DNA from: Candidatus Metalachnospira gallinarum | GTDB taxonomy: Bacteria > Bacillota > Clostridia > Lachnospirales > Anaerotignaceae | Reading direction: 5' to 3' | Assembly: GCA_904378045.1 (NCBI GenBank) | Contig: CAJFHC010000035.1 | Coordinates: 1-40,781, forward strand | Length of the DNA stretch: 40,781 bases | In this document: positions 24,296 through 33,300 of the stretch, one piece after another | How positions within the stretch are numbered: the first letter of the stretch is position 1 | Layout: every line of letters starts with the position of its first letter | The notes under the pieces: generated by a model | Databases searched by the model: none | What the model was told of the DNA's origin: nothing | Seen by the model: only the letters and a program-made list of their open reading frames with translations | Program-made: the position numbers and the translations under genes

Positions 24296-25678
24296 ATGAT
24301 ACATAAATTTTCCATGAACGGTATAAACGTTCTTATGGACATAAACAGCGGCGCGGTGCATGCCGTTGACGATGTTGTTTATGATATAGCCGACAGATAC
24401 GAGGACGGGGATTTTGAAAAGCTCTGCTGCGAATTCGGCGGAAAATACAGCAGGGAACAGCTTAAAGAGGCGGCTGACGAGCTGGACGAGCTCAGACAGG
24501 CAGGCATGCTCTACACGGAGGATGAGTATGAGGGAGTGCTTGAGCAGGTCAAAAACCGCGCTCCCGTCGTAAAGGCGCTCTGCCTCCATGTTGCCCATGA
24601 CTGCAACCTCAAATGCAGATACTGCTTTGCCGAGGAGGGCGAGTACCACGGAAAACGCTCCCTTATGAGCGCCGAGGTAGGAAAAAAGGCCATTGACTTT
24701 ATAATCGCCAACAGCGGAAAAAGAAGAAATCTTGAAGTGGACTTTTTCGGCGGCGAGCCTCTTATGAACTTTGACGTCGTAAAGGAAATAGTCGAGTACG
24801 GCAGGGAACAGGAAAAACTGTATGATAAAAACTTCAGATTTACCATAACGACCAACGGAATACTGCTTGATGACGAGAAGCAGGATTATATAAATAAAAA
24901 TATGCATAACGTGGTGCTCAGTCTTGACGGAAGAAAGGAAATCAACGATTTTATGCGTCCCAGAGCGGGAGGGCAGGGCAGCTATGATATAATTGTGCCC
25001 AAGTTCCAAAAACTCGCTGAGAGCCGAAATCAGACGGATTATTACTTAAGAGGAACATTCACGCATCACAATCTGGACTTTTCAAAAGATATTTTCCACA
25101 TCGCCGATGATCTCGGTTTCAAACAGGTGTCCGTAGAGCCGGTTGTTGCCGATGATACAGAGGATTACGCAATAAAAGAAGAGGATCTTGAGACTATCTA
25201 TGCCGAGTATGAGAAAATTGCCGAGGAGCTTTACAAGAGGCATAAAACGGGAGAGAAAGATTTTAATTTCTTCCACTTTATGGTTGACCTCACAGGCGGA
25301 CCCTGCATAGCCAAGAGACTTTCCGGCTGCGGAAGTGGAACGGAATATCTTGCGGTAACTCCCGAGGGAGATCTCTATCCCTGCCACCAGTTTGTCGGCC
25401 AGGAGGAGTTCAGGATCGGCTCTGTATTCAGCGGTATTGAAAATACGGACATAAGAGAAGAATTTGCCAACTGTAATGTTTACACAAAACCCGAGTGCAA
25501 AAAATGCTGGGCTAAATTCTATTGCAGCGGAGGCTGTATGGCCAACGCCTGTCATTACGGCGGAAGTATTATGGGAACCTATGACATCGGCTGTAAGTTA
25601 CAGAGAAAGAGGCTTGAATGTGCCATAATGATAAAGGCTAAACTCATGCTTGACGAAATAGAAGAAACGGAAAAATAA
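24296..25678 (+). CDS. scfB: SCIFF radical-SAM maturase
   Basis: The 460-residue enzyme begins with a peptide-recognition-like region (about 1-90). The radical-SAM core starts at about 95, with the cluster motif CNLKCRYC (Cys103, 107, 110) followed by FFGGEPLMNF. The C-terminal SPASM-type part (about 345-445) is Cys-rich and binds auxiliary Fe-S clusters: GGPCIAKRLSGCG, LYPCHQFVG, PECKKCWAKFYCSGGCMANAC. It forms thioether bonds in the SCIFF peptide using SAM. CGGAGGAAA precedes the ATG. It lies 73 bp after the peptide gene, separated by a hairpin. Confidence 0.96.
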   Translation: MIHKFSMNGINVLMDINSGAVHAVDDVVYDIADRYEDGDFEKLCCEFGGKYSREQLKEAADELDELRQAGMLYTEDEYEGVLEQVKNRAPVVKALCLHVAHDCNLKCRYCFAEEGEYHGKRSLMSAEVGKKAIDFIIANSGKRRNLEVDFFGGEPLMNFDVVKEIVEYGREQEKLYDKNFRFTITTNGILLDDEKQDYINKNMHNVVLSLDGRKEINDFMRPRAGGQGSYDIIVPKFQKLAESRNQTDYYLRGTFTHHNLDFSKDIFHIADDLGFKQVSVEPVVADDTEDYAIKEEDLETIYAEYEKIAEELYKRHKTGEKDFNFFHFMVDLTGGPCIAKRLSGCGSGTEYLAVTPEGDLYPCHQFVGQEEFRIGSVFSGIENTDIREEFANCNVYTKPECKKCWAKFYCSGGCMANACHYGGSIMGTYDIGCKLQRKRLECAIMIKAKLMLDEIEETEK

Positions 25679-25686
25679 AAATGTTC

Positions 25687-25908
25687 CGCCGCTCATTAGA
25701 GCGGCGTAGCGTGTCGAAAAAGTCCCATAGGACTTTTTCGAGTTTAAATTAAGGCAATAAATCCCTATTTCTGCGGAAAGCCCTGGACTTTGTCAGGGCG
25801 CAGAAATACGGGATTTTCCTCGGCGGAAATGAATTCCGCCTGCGGAATAAACTCGGGCCACCCTTTGTGTCCAAGTACCGGAAAGCTCATTTGAGCGGCG
25901 GATTTTTT
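25687..25908 (+). repeat. Dispersed structured repeat, copy B (most complete)
   Basis: After a hairpin without T run (25687-25706) the core starts with GCGTGTCGAAAAAGTCC, which pairs with GGACTTTTTCGA (loop CATA). Then comes the shared A/T-rich block and a long stem: AATCCC-TATTTCTGC (starting near 25760) pairs with GCAGAAATA-C-GGGATT (ending near 25815), enclosing GCCCTG and CAGGGC. A GGCGGAA/TTCCGCC hairpin follows. The sequence GCTCATTnGAGCGGCG recurs at the right end (25885-25900, 15 of 16 matching the left hairpin) and is there followed by seven T. The right end overlaps the stop codon of the minus-strand glycosyltransferase. No ORF is present. Confidence 0.85.
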
Positions 25909-26981
25909 TCTGCTTTTTCCATCATTTTTATGTTGTTTTTGATACGTTCGTTGGACGGTTCAAGCTCAAGAGCCAGCCTTGCCGCCTCGATGGCTTCAGC
26001 TGTCCTGCCTGTATTGAACAGGGCAATGGAGCGCAGATCGTAAGGCAGGCTTCCCCAGGGGGCGGACTCGCATATATATGAGTCCGGCCTGTTTTTTATT
26101 TTCAGGGCGCAGCCGGTGAAATACAGGACTCCGTCCCATTCGCCGCGGTCATAAAGCATATATGCCAGATCGATGTACGGCTCACGAAGATGCGGAGCCT
26201 CGGCTATGGCCATAAGATACCAGTCTCTTGCTTCGTCAACGCTGCCTTTCATATAAAGAGAATAGGCGATGTAGCGCATTGATGCCGAGCGTTCATCCTT
26301 CCAGAGGGCTGTGGGCATTGAAAGATGACGTTTTAAAGTTTTTATGCAGTCATCCCATCTTCCCCTGTACATATATTCCCGCCCGAGATAGTGAGTATTC
26401 CGGTCGTCCTCGGGACATTCCTCTACGGACATTTCCAAGAGCTCAAGATATTGGCTTCTTGATTTATTTTTATCCGGGTAATGATTGAGCTGTATGCCGG
26501 GAATCGTTATTATTTCCGAAGAAAGGGATGGATCCGTTCGCTGAAGGACTTCGTGTACGGGATGGGTCCATCTGAATCCAAGGCGGGCATGTATGTTTTC
26601 CTCCCAAAATACAACGCCTTCGCTTCCGTCGTCGTTGAAGCTCCATGTATATCTAAACCTTGCCTGAGAATCGCCGTCTTTCCAGGCTTTTTCTATTTTA
26701 CGGCGCCATCCGGGGAGGAATACCTCGTCAAGATCGGTGCATACGCAGACGTCAAAATCTTTGGGAACGAGCTCCAGGGACAAATTCCTTGCAGTATCAA
26801 ACCTCCAGGGGATGATCTCGGCCTCGCCTACAGTAACGCCCCGGGCTTTCAGCTTTTCAACGGTGTCATCCTCCGAGCCGGTGTCGAGGACAAAGATGCC
26901 GTCGGCCTCTGACATTGAATCGACCCAGCGGTCAACGAAAGCGGACTCGTTTTTGCATATCGTATAAACGGCTATTTTCAT
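25887..26981 (-). CDS. Family 2 glycosyltransferase with TPR-like repeats (SgtA-like)
   Basis: The 364-residue protein has an N-terminal GT-A domain (about 1-170: KIAVYTICKNESAFVDRWVDSM, FVLDTGSEDDTVE and the metal-binding CTDLDEVF) and a C-terminal helical part (about 195-355) built from TPR-like pairs (YLGREYMYRGRWDDCIKTLKRHL, YIDLAYMLYDRGEWDGVLYF, ALFNTGRTAEAIEAARLALELEPSN). The ATG at 26981 follows CAGGAGG and is preferred over an upstream in-frame ATG. It lies downstream of the collagen-like gene on the same strand, recalling the C. difficile bclA3-sgtA pair where the transferase glycosylates the collagen-like spore protein. That role is inferred from context. Confidence 0.82.
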   Translation of the reverse strand: MKIAVYTICKNESAFVDRWVDSMSEADGIFVLDTGSEDDTVEKLKARGVTVGEAEIIPWRFDTARNLSLELVPKDFDVCVCTDLDEVFLPGWRRKIEKAWKDGDSQARFRYTWSFNDDGSEGVVFWEENIHARLGFRWTHPVHEVLQRTDPSLSSEIITIPGIQLNHYPDKNKSRSQYLELLEMSVEECPEDDRNTHYLGREYMYRGRWDDCIKTLKRHLSMPTALWKDERSASMRYIAYSLYMKGSVDEARDWYLMAIAEAPHLREPYIDLAYMLYDRGEWDGVLYFTGCALKIKNRPDSYICESAPWGSLPYDLRSIALFNTGRTAEAIEAARLALELEPSNERIKNNIKMMEKAEKNPPLK

Positions 26982-27040
26982 AATTTCCTCCTGCCTCATA
27001 TGAAAGGGAGGGCGCGAGACCCTCCCCTGTGTTTATGCCT

Positions 27041-28207
27041 TTAGTTTGAAAGATATCCTGCGGCTCTGAGATTAGCGAGCAGGGTGTTGAACTGTGCTAC
27101 AATATCTCCCGTGCCTGTGGCGTCGCTTACAGCGGCGGCTGGTGTGGCCGGCCCCGTAGGCCCAGTAGGCCCGGTTGGTCCGGTGGGGCCTTCGTTGCCC
27201 TGCGTTCCCTGAGCGCCCGCAGGCCCCGTGGGTCCGGTCGGTCCTTCAGGCCCAGTCGGTCCAGTGGGTCCTCCGGAAGGTCCTGTAGGCCCTGTGGGCC
27301 CGGTCGGTCCTGTAGCTCCGGTTGTTCCGGCGGCGCCCGCAGGTCCGGTCGGTCCGGTAGGCCCTTCGTTGCCCTGTGTTCCGGTGGCTCCTGTGGGCCC
27401 GGTCGGTCCGGTAGGTCCTGTAGCGCCCGCGGCTCCTGTGGCACCAGCGGCTCCGGTAGGCCCAGTAGGCCCAGTAGGTCCTCCGGAAGGCCCAGTCGGT
27501 CCAGCCGGTCCCGTAGGCCCGGTTGGTCCTTCCGTACCCTGTGCTCCCGCAGGACCTGTAGGTCCAGTCGCTCCGGCGGCACCGGCGGTTCCAGCAGGTC
27601 CTGTGGGCCCGGTGGGGCCTTCAGCTCCGGTGACTCCTGCCGGTCCCGTGGGGCCGGTCGCTCCTGTAGGGCCGGTAACGGTCACAAGGCTGAAATCCGG
27701 AGACGTTCCGGGATCGCCGGAAGGATAGTTTCTGTTTACCTGATAAAGCGCGCCGTCGTAATAGAGAAGCGTTCCGGCCGAGTAAAATCCTCCGGGCTCA
27801 AACTGAGCCACGGTGTTAAGACCCGCTCCTGCCGGTCCGGTGGGACCCGTGGGGCCGGTAGGGCCGGGTGTTCCGGCAGGGCCTGTCGGGCCCGTTGCCC
27901 CGGCGGGGATGACGAAGTTTAAAACGGCGTCCGAGGAAGTTCCGGAGTTTATTACTCTTGCGCCGCTTCCGGGCGCTCCTGTAGTCGTGCTTCCGACGGT
28001 AACAGTGGCGGCTCTTCCGGGAACTCCGGGAATACCGGGGTCGCCTTTATCGCCTTTTGGACCGACGCAGCATGAGCAGTCGCCGCAGCACTGATCCTGG
28101 GGCCACTGACAGTTTTGTCCGCAGAGGCCGCAGTCCTGACATCCGCAGTCGTTTGCCGAATTAAGCATCAGCCTTTTTCTTTCGATGAATTCATAATCAT
28201 CAGTCAT
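27041..28207 (-). CDS. Collagen-like Gly-Pro-Thr repeat protein (BclA-like exosporium type)
   Basis: The 388-residue protein starts with a Cys-rich segment (10 Cys within 21-47). A short collagen run ([10 protein letters not shown]) follows, then a small beta module (about 65-104), a first GPTGPT stretch (106-128), an inserted module with aromatic residues (about 130-178, [22 protein letters not shown]), and a long GPTGPTGPT region to about 355. The C-terminal tail has [17 protein letters not shown], a segment common in clostridial collagen-like proteins. Thr at the third position is typical of O-glycosylated BclA. Spore-surface location is inferred. The ATG at 28207 follows GAAGGG; an upstream in-frame ATG lacks a ribosome binding site. 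Confidence 0.85.
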   Translation of the reverse strand: MTDDYEFIERKRLMLNSANDCGCQDCGLCGQNCQWPQDQCCGDCSCCVGPKGDKGDPGIPGVPGRAATVTVGSTTTGAPGSGARVINSGTSSDAVLNFVIPAGATGPTGPAGTPGPTGPTGPTGPAGAGLNTVAQFEPGGFYSAGTLLYYDGALYQVNRNYPSGDPGTSPDFSLVTVTGPTGATGPTGPAGVTGAEGPTGPTGPAGTAGAAGATGPTGPAGAQGTEGPTGPTGPAGPTGPSGGPTGPTGPTGAAGATGAAGATGPTGPTGPTGATGTQGNEGPTGPTGPAGAAGTTGATGPTGPTGPTGPSGGPTGPTGPEGPTGPTGPAGAQGTQGNEGPTGPTGPTGPTGPATPAAAVSDATGTGDIVAQFNTLLANLRAAGYLSN

Positions 28208-28345
28208 AGACGTTTTCCCTTCACTATATTTTGTAATACAATATTCCGAAAGGATAAGCCGCGTTACTGTTTGCGGCAATTTTACGGAATTTAATAAATT
28301 ATATGTAAGCGGGAGATCGTCCGATACATAATAATTGACTGACAA

Positions 28346-28384
28346 ATAAAAAAACCGCAAACCGGTTTAAGTCCGGTTTACGGT
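28346..28384 (-). terminator. Terminator of the sugar operon
   Basis: On the minus strand ACCGTAAACCGG (complement of 28373-28384) pairs with CCGGTTTGCGGT (complement of 28354-28365) with one G-U pair, followed by a U run (complement of 28346-28353). It lies 18 bp past the xylulokinase-like stop. Confidence 0.85.
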
Positions 28385-28401
28385 ATAATAAGCTGCGTTT
28401 A

Positions 28402-29889
28402 TCAGCCGTTTGTTATATAGTTCAGTGCTTTATGAACACGGAGATACTTTTCGTAAAGCTCTCCGCAGGCTTTGACGGCGGCTTCCTGAGGTTCAAAACA
28501 GTTATTGACTATAACGGATCCCTCGGATATTTTTTCGAGGGACGGGAAGGCTCCATGGCGGTAGGCCGCCAAAAGGGCTATGCCAAAGGCAGGGCCGACG
28601 TTTCCGTTAAGCTGTTCTATACGAATATTAAGCACGTTGGAAAGGGTCTGCATCCAGGCTCTGCTTTTTGAGCCTCCTCCAACGACCTTAACGCTTCCAA
28701 ACCTGTCAAGGGGCAGACGCATCTTTTCAGCCAGTTCGCGGAAACTGAAGCAAAGCCCCTGTATGACGGCATAAAGCATATCGGCTCTTGTTGTCTCGGT
28801 ACTGAGACCTATGAACGCTCCTCTGAGATTGGGGTCGGCATAAAGAGTTTTGTCTCCCATAAGATGGGGATAAAATATAAGACCGCCCTCGGAGAGCTTT
28901 CTTTCCTCAACAAGCCTGTCAATATTTGAATAATCCTCGTTAAGTATGTTTTTTACCAACCAGTCAAATGTGCTTCCGTTGGACTGTACGGCTCCCTGAA
29001 CAAGATATGAGTATTCCTTGTCGTCAAAGGAGAAAAGTATCATTTTTCCCATTGCGTCGTCTCTGAAATCCGGTACGGTCATCATAAGGACGCCGGACGT
29101 TCCGAGAGATATGACAGGATATCCCTGTCCAAGACAGCCTGTAGATATGGCCGTTGCGGGATTATCTCCGGTACCGGTAAGCACATCGGTATCGGGGCTA
29201 AGTCCAAGAGCGTCGGCTATGTCTTTTTTTATCCTGCCGGCGGATATGACGCTTCCATGTATCTCCGGATAAACTTCATCGTCAAGCCCGATAAGCTCCT
29301 TCATTTCCTCAGACCATTTCCTTGCCTTTATGCGGTAGAGGCAGGAGGTAGACGCCTCGCAGTAGTCCGTGCCACAGTGCCCCGTCAGGCGGTACACAAG
29401 GTAATCGGGTCCGATGAGGAATTTTTTGATCCGCCTGAAATTTTCGGGCTCATTGAGCTTCAGCCAATAGAGGTTTGCCGCCGGGGAGCCGGTGGAAATC
29501 GTCTTTGAGAGATATGCGCCTTCGGGGAATTCTTTTATAATTTCCTTAAGGCCGGGTATCAGATCCTTTGTCCTTATATCGTTCCACATAAGAGCGGGGC
29601 GGACGGGAGAGCCGTTCTCGTCAAGGGTGACAAGGGTGTGCATCTGTCCCGTTACGCCGATGCCCTTTATATTTCCCGCGGGATATTTTTCAAACAGCCG
29701 CCTCATGGCTTTTATCATACAGTCGTACCATATTATCGGATCGATCTCGTTGTATCCCTGCTCGGGCTGAGCGATCCGGTATTCTTCGGTCAGCTGCGCA
29801 AGCACATTTTTTTTGTCGTCTATCAATACCAGCTTCATTGCAGAGGTTCCTAAATCTATGCCCAAAAATGTTTGTTCCGAATGTTCCAT
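28402..29889 (-). CDS. FGGY-family carbohydrate kinase, xylulokinase-like
   Basis: The 495-residue kinase has both FGGY domains. The N-terminal ATP motif FLGIDLGTSAMKLVLID, VTGQMHTLVTLD and ALMWNDIRT match xylulokinase, where GQMH is conserved. The C-terminal domain shows LGTSGVLMM and VVGGGSKSRAWMQTLSNVLN. It would phosphorylate a ketose or polyol in the cytoplasm. The ATG at 29889 follows AAAGGTGG; a GTG four codons upstream overlaps that Shine-Dalgarno. It is the last gene of the minus-strand sugar operon. Confidence 0.88.
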   Translation of the reverse strand: MEHSEQTFLGIDLGTSAMKLVLIDDKKNVLAQLTEEYRIAQPEQGYNEIDPIIWYDCMIKAMRRLFEKYPAGNIKGIGVTGQMHTLVTLDENGSPVRPALMWNDIRTKDLIPGLKEIIKEFPEGAYLSKTISTGSPAANLYWLKLNEPENFRRIKKFLIGPDYLVYRLTGHCGTDYCEASTSCLYRIKARKWSEEMKELIGLDDEVYPEIHGSVISAGRIKKDIADALGLSPDTDVLTGTGDNPATAISTGCLGQGYPVISLGTSGVLMMTVPDFRDDAMGKMILFSFDDKEYSYLVQGAVQSNGSTFDWLVKNILNEDYSNIDRLVEERKLSEGGLIFYPHLMGDKTLYADPNLRGAFIGLSTETTRADMLYAVIQGLCFSFRELAEKMRLPLDRFGSVKVVGGGSKSRAWMQTLSNVLNIRIEQLNGNVGPAFGIALLAAYRHGAFPSLEKISEGSVIVNNCFEPQEAAVKACGELYEKYLRVHKALNYITNG

Positions 29890-29926
29890 ACTGCAATCCA
29901 CCTTTTCGGACGGCTTAAGGCCGTCA

Positions 29927-30763
29927 TTAATTCTCGTTGATCATCATTACAAGCTCTTTAGCCTTTGCGCTTACATTTTTGACTGCCGCAAGACTTAAAT
30001 GAATAACGTCATGTTCGTTATGATTAGCCTCATAGGCTTCGCCAAATGTGCGGATAAATTCTTTTCTGAGATCAGAGCCGTAATTTATCTTTATAAGGCC
30101 GTGTTTTTTGGCTTCCCATATAACTTCTTTAGGTATGCCGGAACCTCCGTGAAGCACGAGGGGAACGGTGGAAACCTTATTTATTTTCTCAAGAAGAGGA
30201 ATGTCGATCTTAGGATCAAGGCAGAGACCGTGGACATTTCCGACGGATACGGCGAGAACGTCGCAGCCTGTGCGCTCAACGAAATCAGCAACCATATCGG
30301 GATCGGTTTTGCACTCGGCTTCGTTTACGATGTCCTCCTCCTTGCCCTGAAGAGCTCCAAGCTCAGCCTCTACGGGAAGACCGTAGAAATGGCAGTATTC
30401 AGCGGCGCGGCGGCACTCCTTCACGTTTTCCTCAAAGGGAAGGTGAGAAGCGTCGATCATGATAGACGTAAATCCGGCGTCAACGCAGGCCTTAACGTCC
30501 TCAAAGGATTTGCCGTGGTCAAGATGAAGTCCGATGGGCGTATCTGAATTTTTAACGGCGTCCCTCGCTATCTCGGCAATTATATAAGGATTGGAGAGAC
30601 GGAGATTGTTTGAGGATATCTGGATATATCCCGGAAGATCAGCCTCCATAAGACCGTTGGCGATGGCGTAAGTCATCTCAAGGTTTGTTGTATTGAACGC
30701 CGGTAAAATACAGTGTTTCTTTTTTGCGTATTCCATGAGGTCAAAACCATTTACAAGCTTCAT
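29927..30763 (-). CDS. Class II ketose-bisphosphate aldolase
   Basis: The 278-residue enzyme is a zinc-dependent class II aldolase of the FbaA/GatY type. LHLDHGKSFED holds the catalytic Asp82 and zinc ligand His83. Other metal residues are Glu134 in EAELG, His178 in VGNVHG and His205 in LHGGSG. It cleaves a ketose (bis)phosphate to DHAP and an aldehyde. Between two sugar kinases in an import operon, it probably splits the phosphorylated imported sugar and is not necessarily the central glycolytic enzyme. AAAAGGAG precedes the ATG. Confidence 0.9.
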   Translation of the reverse strand: MKLVNGFDLMEYAKKKHCILPAFNTTNLEMTYAIANGLMEADLPGYIQISSNNLRLSNPYIIAEIARDAVKNSDTPIGLHLDHGKSFEDVKACVDAGFTSIMIDASHLPFEENVKECRRAAEYCHFYGLPVEAELGALQGKEEDIVNEAECKTDPDMVADFVERTGCDVLAVSVGNVHGLCLDPKIDIPLLEKINKVSTVPLVLHGGSGIPKEVIWEAKKHGLIKINYGSDLRKEFIRTFGEAYEANHNEHDVIHLSLAAVKNVSAKAKELVMMINEN

Positions 30764-30798
30764 AATATTCTCCTTTTAATTTCTAAAATAATTCAAAA

Positions 30799-32286
30799 TC
30801 ATTTAAAATCATACATTTTTTCGTACAGCAGTTTATATTTCCTGAATTTCTCCATATAGTAGGCATGCATTTCGCTGTCCGGAGTAAACACCTTTTTGAT
30901 CTTTACGGCTCTCTTTATTCCGTCCTGGATAGAAGGGTAGGCTCCGACGCCGGCGGCCGCCATAATCATGCAGGCAAGCGTTCCGGACTCCTCGTTTTCA
31001 AGGGACATTACCTTCATATCGAATACGTCGGCTCTTATCTGAAGCGTCAGATCAGAAACGGCTCCGCCTCCTGTGGCGACAATGCTCTCCATTTCCGTTC
31101 CGAGACTTTTGAGACGCTCATAGGAAAGATACATCTGGAAGGCCATTCCCTCAAGTATGGCGCGGTATATTTCCTCAGCCTTCGTATGGATCGTAAGGCC
31201 GGTAATGGTTCCTCTGGCGTCCATTGAAAGATCCGGATTTCCAGCCGAGCCAAACTGGGGAAGAACCATAACGTCGGTACGAATGTCAGCTATGGCCTTA
31301 TCTATGCAGGCGTAGAAGTTTTCGCCCCTTGACTCGCACTCCATTTTAAATCCCTTTAATATGGTATCCCGCGCCCAGTTTTTCAATACTCCGCAGGTTG
31401 TTACCTCCAGGCTTGAAAGATATGTTCCGGGAAGGATATAGGGGATGCATGTGAAGTCGTTTTCGATCATATAGGGCGTCATAACGGCATGGGGAAGCAT
31501 GGTGAATATAAATTCGCACGTTCCCATTCCGCACTCACCTGTTTTCATATCCGTCAAACCACTGCCTAAAGCCGCGCAGCTCTGGTCATGACCGCCGACG
31601 ACCAGCTTCATATCCGGATTGAGATGCAGCTCCTCTGCCACCTCCGGAAGTATGGTGCCGATGACTGTGCAGGGCTCTACAGGCTCGGACATCTGTTCCT
31701 TGCGTATGTCGGCGAGACTCAGAAGCTCCTCGGACCAGTCCTTCTTTCTTATGTCAAAGGCCATGCTCCTTGCCGCAGAGGAATAGCTGACTTTTCTTTC
31801 GCCCGTAAGCATATAGCCGACATAATCCTCGTAAAACAGAATTGCCTTTGCGTTTTTAACGGCGTCGCTGTTTCTGTTGAGCCACATATATTTTGGAAGA
31901 CCGTAGAGCTCGTTGGGAGGCAGTCCGGTGATCTCAAATATTTTCTGAGCGCCGATCCTATCGATTATTTCCTGTGTCTCCGGTATTCCCCTGCAATCTC
32001 CGGTAAGCATGGAATTCGCAAGGGCTCTGTTGTTTTTGTCAAGGCAAACTACCGATTCTCCAAGACTTGTGACAGCCATGGCATCGATCTTTTCCGGGCA
32101 GTTGTCGCCGGCTTCCCGTAACACCTCTTTGACATATTTCATTACGGTCTCAGGCTCAAGCTCCCGGCGTCCGTTGTCGCCAAGCTCCGTATATTTTCTG
32201 GAAGCCGTAAAAATAATATTTCCGTCAAGGTCGTAAACCAGCATTTTACTTCCGCTGGTTCCAACGTCAAGTCCTGCAAACGCCAT
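30799..32286 (-). CDS. FGGY-family carbohydrate kinase (second of the operon)
   Basis: The 495-residue protein has the FGGY kinase fold: AFAGLDVGTSGSKMLVYD at the N terminus, VTSLGESVVCLD in place of the xylulokinase GQMH segment, and ATGGGAVSDLTLQIRADVF in the C-terminal ATP-binding part. It differs clearly from the xylulokinase-like kinase three genes away, so the two probably act on different sugars or steps. AAAGAGGTGGGA precedes the ATG. The gap to the permease is 12 bp. Confidence 0.87.
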   Translation of the reverse strand: MAFAGLDVGTSGSKMLVYDLDGNIIFTASRKYTELGDNGRRELEPETVMKYVKEVLREAGDNCPEKIDAMAVTSLGESVVCLDKNNRALANSMLTGDCRGIPETQEIIDRIGAQKIFEITGLPPNELYGLPKYMWLNRNSDAVKNAKAILFYEDYVGYMLTGERKVSYSSAARSMAFDIRKKDWSEELLSLADIRKEQMSEPVEPCTVIGTILPEVAEELHLNPDMKLVVGGHDQSCAALGSGLTDMKTGECGMGTCEFIFTMLPHAVMTPYMIENDFTCIPYILPGTYLSSLEVTTCGVLKNWARDTILKGFKMECESRGENFYACIDKAIADIRTDVMVLPQFGSAGNPDLSMDARGTITGLTIHTKAEEIYRAILEGMAFQMYLSYERLKSLGTEMESIVATGGGAVSDLTLQIRADVFDMKVMSLENEESGTLACMIMAAAGVGAYPSIQDGIKRAVKIKKVFTPDSEMHAYYMEKFRKYKLLYEKMYDFK

Positions 32287-32298
32287 AATCCCACCTCT

Positions 32299-33279
32299 TT
32301 ACTGCTGACTTGAACGGCTCTTTTTGATAACGTCGATTACAACGGCTACAAGGATAATGATACCTTTGAATACTTCCTGCCAGAAGGAGTTGATCATCAT
32401 AAGGTTAAGACCGTTGGTAATAACGGCGATTATAAGTATACCGATAACCGTTCCGCCGACTGTTCCGACACCGCCGGACATACTCGTTCCGCCGATTACT
32501 ACGGCAGCGATGGCGTCCATCTCAAATCCGCTTCCGAGAGTAGCGGCAGCGGAGCCAAGACGTGCGGACCATACGATACCGCCGATACCGCAGAGAACAC
32601 CGATGAGTATGTAGGGAATCATATTGTATTTTCTTACGTTTACGCCGGAATACTGAGCAGCGGTCTTGTTTCCGCCAAGGGCGTAGATATAGTATCCGAA
32701 TCTGGTCTTGTTAAGCAAAAACCAAGTTGCTATAAGTATAACGGCAGCGTAAATGATAATTATTGATACCTGGCCGATGTTTGTGTTTCCAAGAGCGGTA
32801 TACGCGTCGTTTCTGATACGGATCGTTACACCGCCGGAAATGATCTCGGTAAGACCTCGGCCTATACACTGTGTCGCCAGCGTGGCAACGAAGGCGGGAA
32901 CCTGCAAATAAGCTATGGCAACGCCGTTGATCGTACCAATGAGAGCTCCTATGGCAAGACAGGCGATTACTGTCACCCATACGGGAGCCTCAAGATTTGT
33001 TATCATATAAGCGCCGATGACGCCGGTAAGACCTACGGTTGAGCCGACCGATATATCGATCTCGCCCATCAGGATGGCCATAAGCATACCGCAGCAGATA
33101 ATGGCGTTTACCGAGTTGGCCTTCAACAGGTTCAACAGGTTTGACGTCGTTAAAAATTTTGGTGTTGACATCGAGACGATCACAACAAGGATGATGAGAC
33201 CTATGATCGTTCCAAGATTACGCTTCAAAAACGAGTTCTTGGCCGGCATAGCAAGACTTTTCTTTTTTTCCATTACCAT
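32299..33279 (-). CDS. Sugar ABC transporter permease (RbsC-like)
   Basis: The 326-residue membrane protein has about eight to ten helices and belongs to the RbsC/BPD_transp_2 family of ribose-type importers. Conserved segments are MGEIDISVGSTVGLTGVIGAY, VATLATQCIGRGLTEI, GGNKTAAQYSGVNV and VVIGGTSMSGGVGTVGGTVIG. TTCAGGAGG precedes the ATG. It forms the membrane channel with the double ATPase encoded 21 bp upstream. Confidence 0.94.
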   Translation of the reverse strand: MVMEKKKSLAMPAKNSFLKRNLGTIIGLIILVVIVSMSTPKFLTTSNLLNLLKANSVNAIICCGMLMAILMGEIDISVGSTVGLTGVIGAYMITNLEAPVWVTVIACLAIGALIGTINGVAIAYLQVPAFVATLATQCIGRGLTEIISGGVTIRIRNDAYTALGNTNIGQVSIIIIYAAVILIATWFLLNKTRFGYYIYALGGNKTAAQYSGVNVRKYNMIPYILIGVLCGIGGIVWSARLGSAAATLGSGFEMDAIAAVVIGGTSMSGGVGTVGGTVIGILIIAVITNGLNLMMINSFWQEVFKGIIILVAVVIDVIKKSRSSQQ

Positions 33280-33300
33280 TATAAATACCTCCTGAACTAT

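Noticed and set aside
27127..27600. Repetitive DNA that could be mistaken for a CRISPR array
   Set aside because: The period is 9 bp (Gly-Xaa-Yaa codons) and lies within a coding sequence. There are no spacers of 26-40 bp and no cas genes.
27228..28094. Long plus-strand frames full of Gly-Pro-Val repeats opposite the collagen-like gene
   Set aside because: They are the reverse complement of GGN-CCN-ACN codon repeats. No ribosome binding site or non-repeat domain is present, and the minus strand has a coherent protein with unique N- and C-terminal modules.
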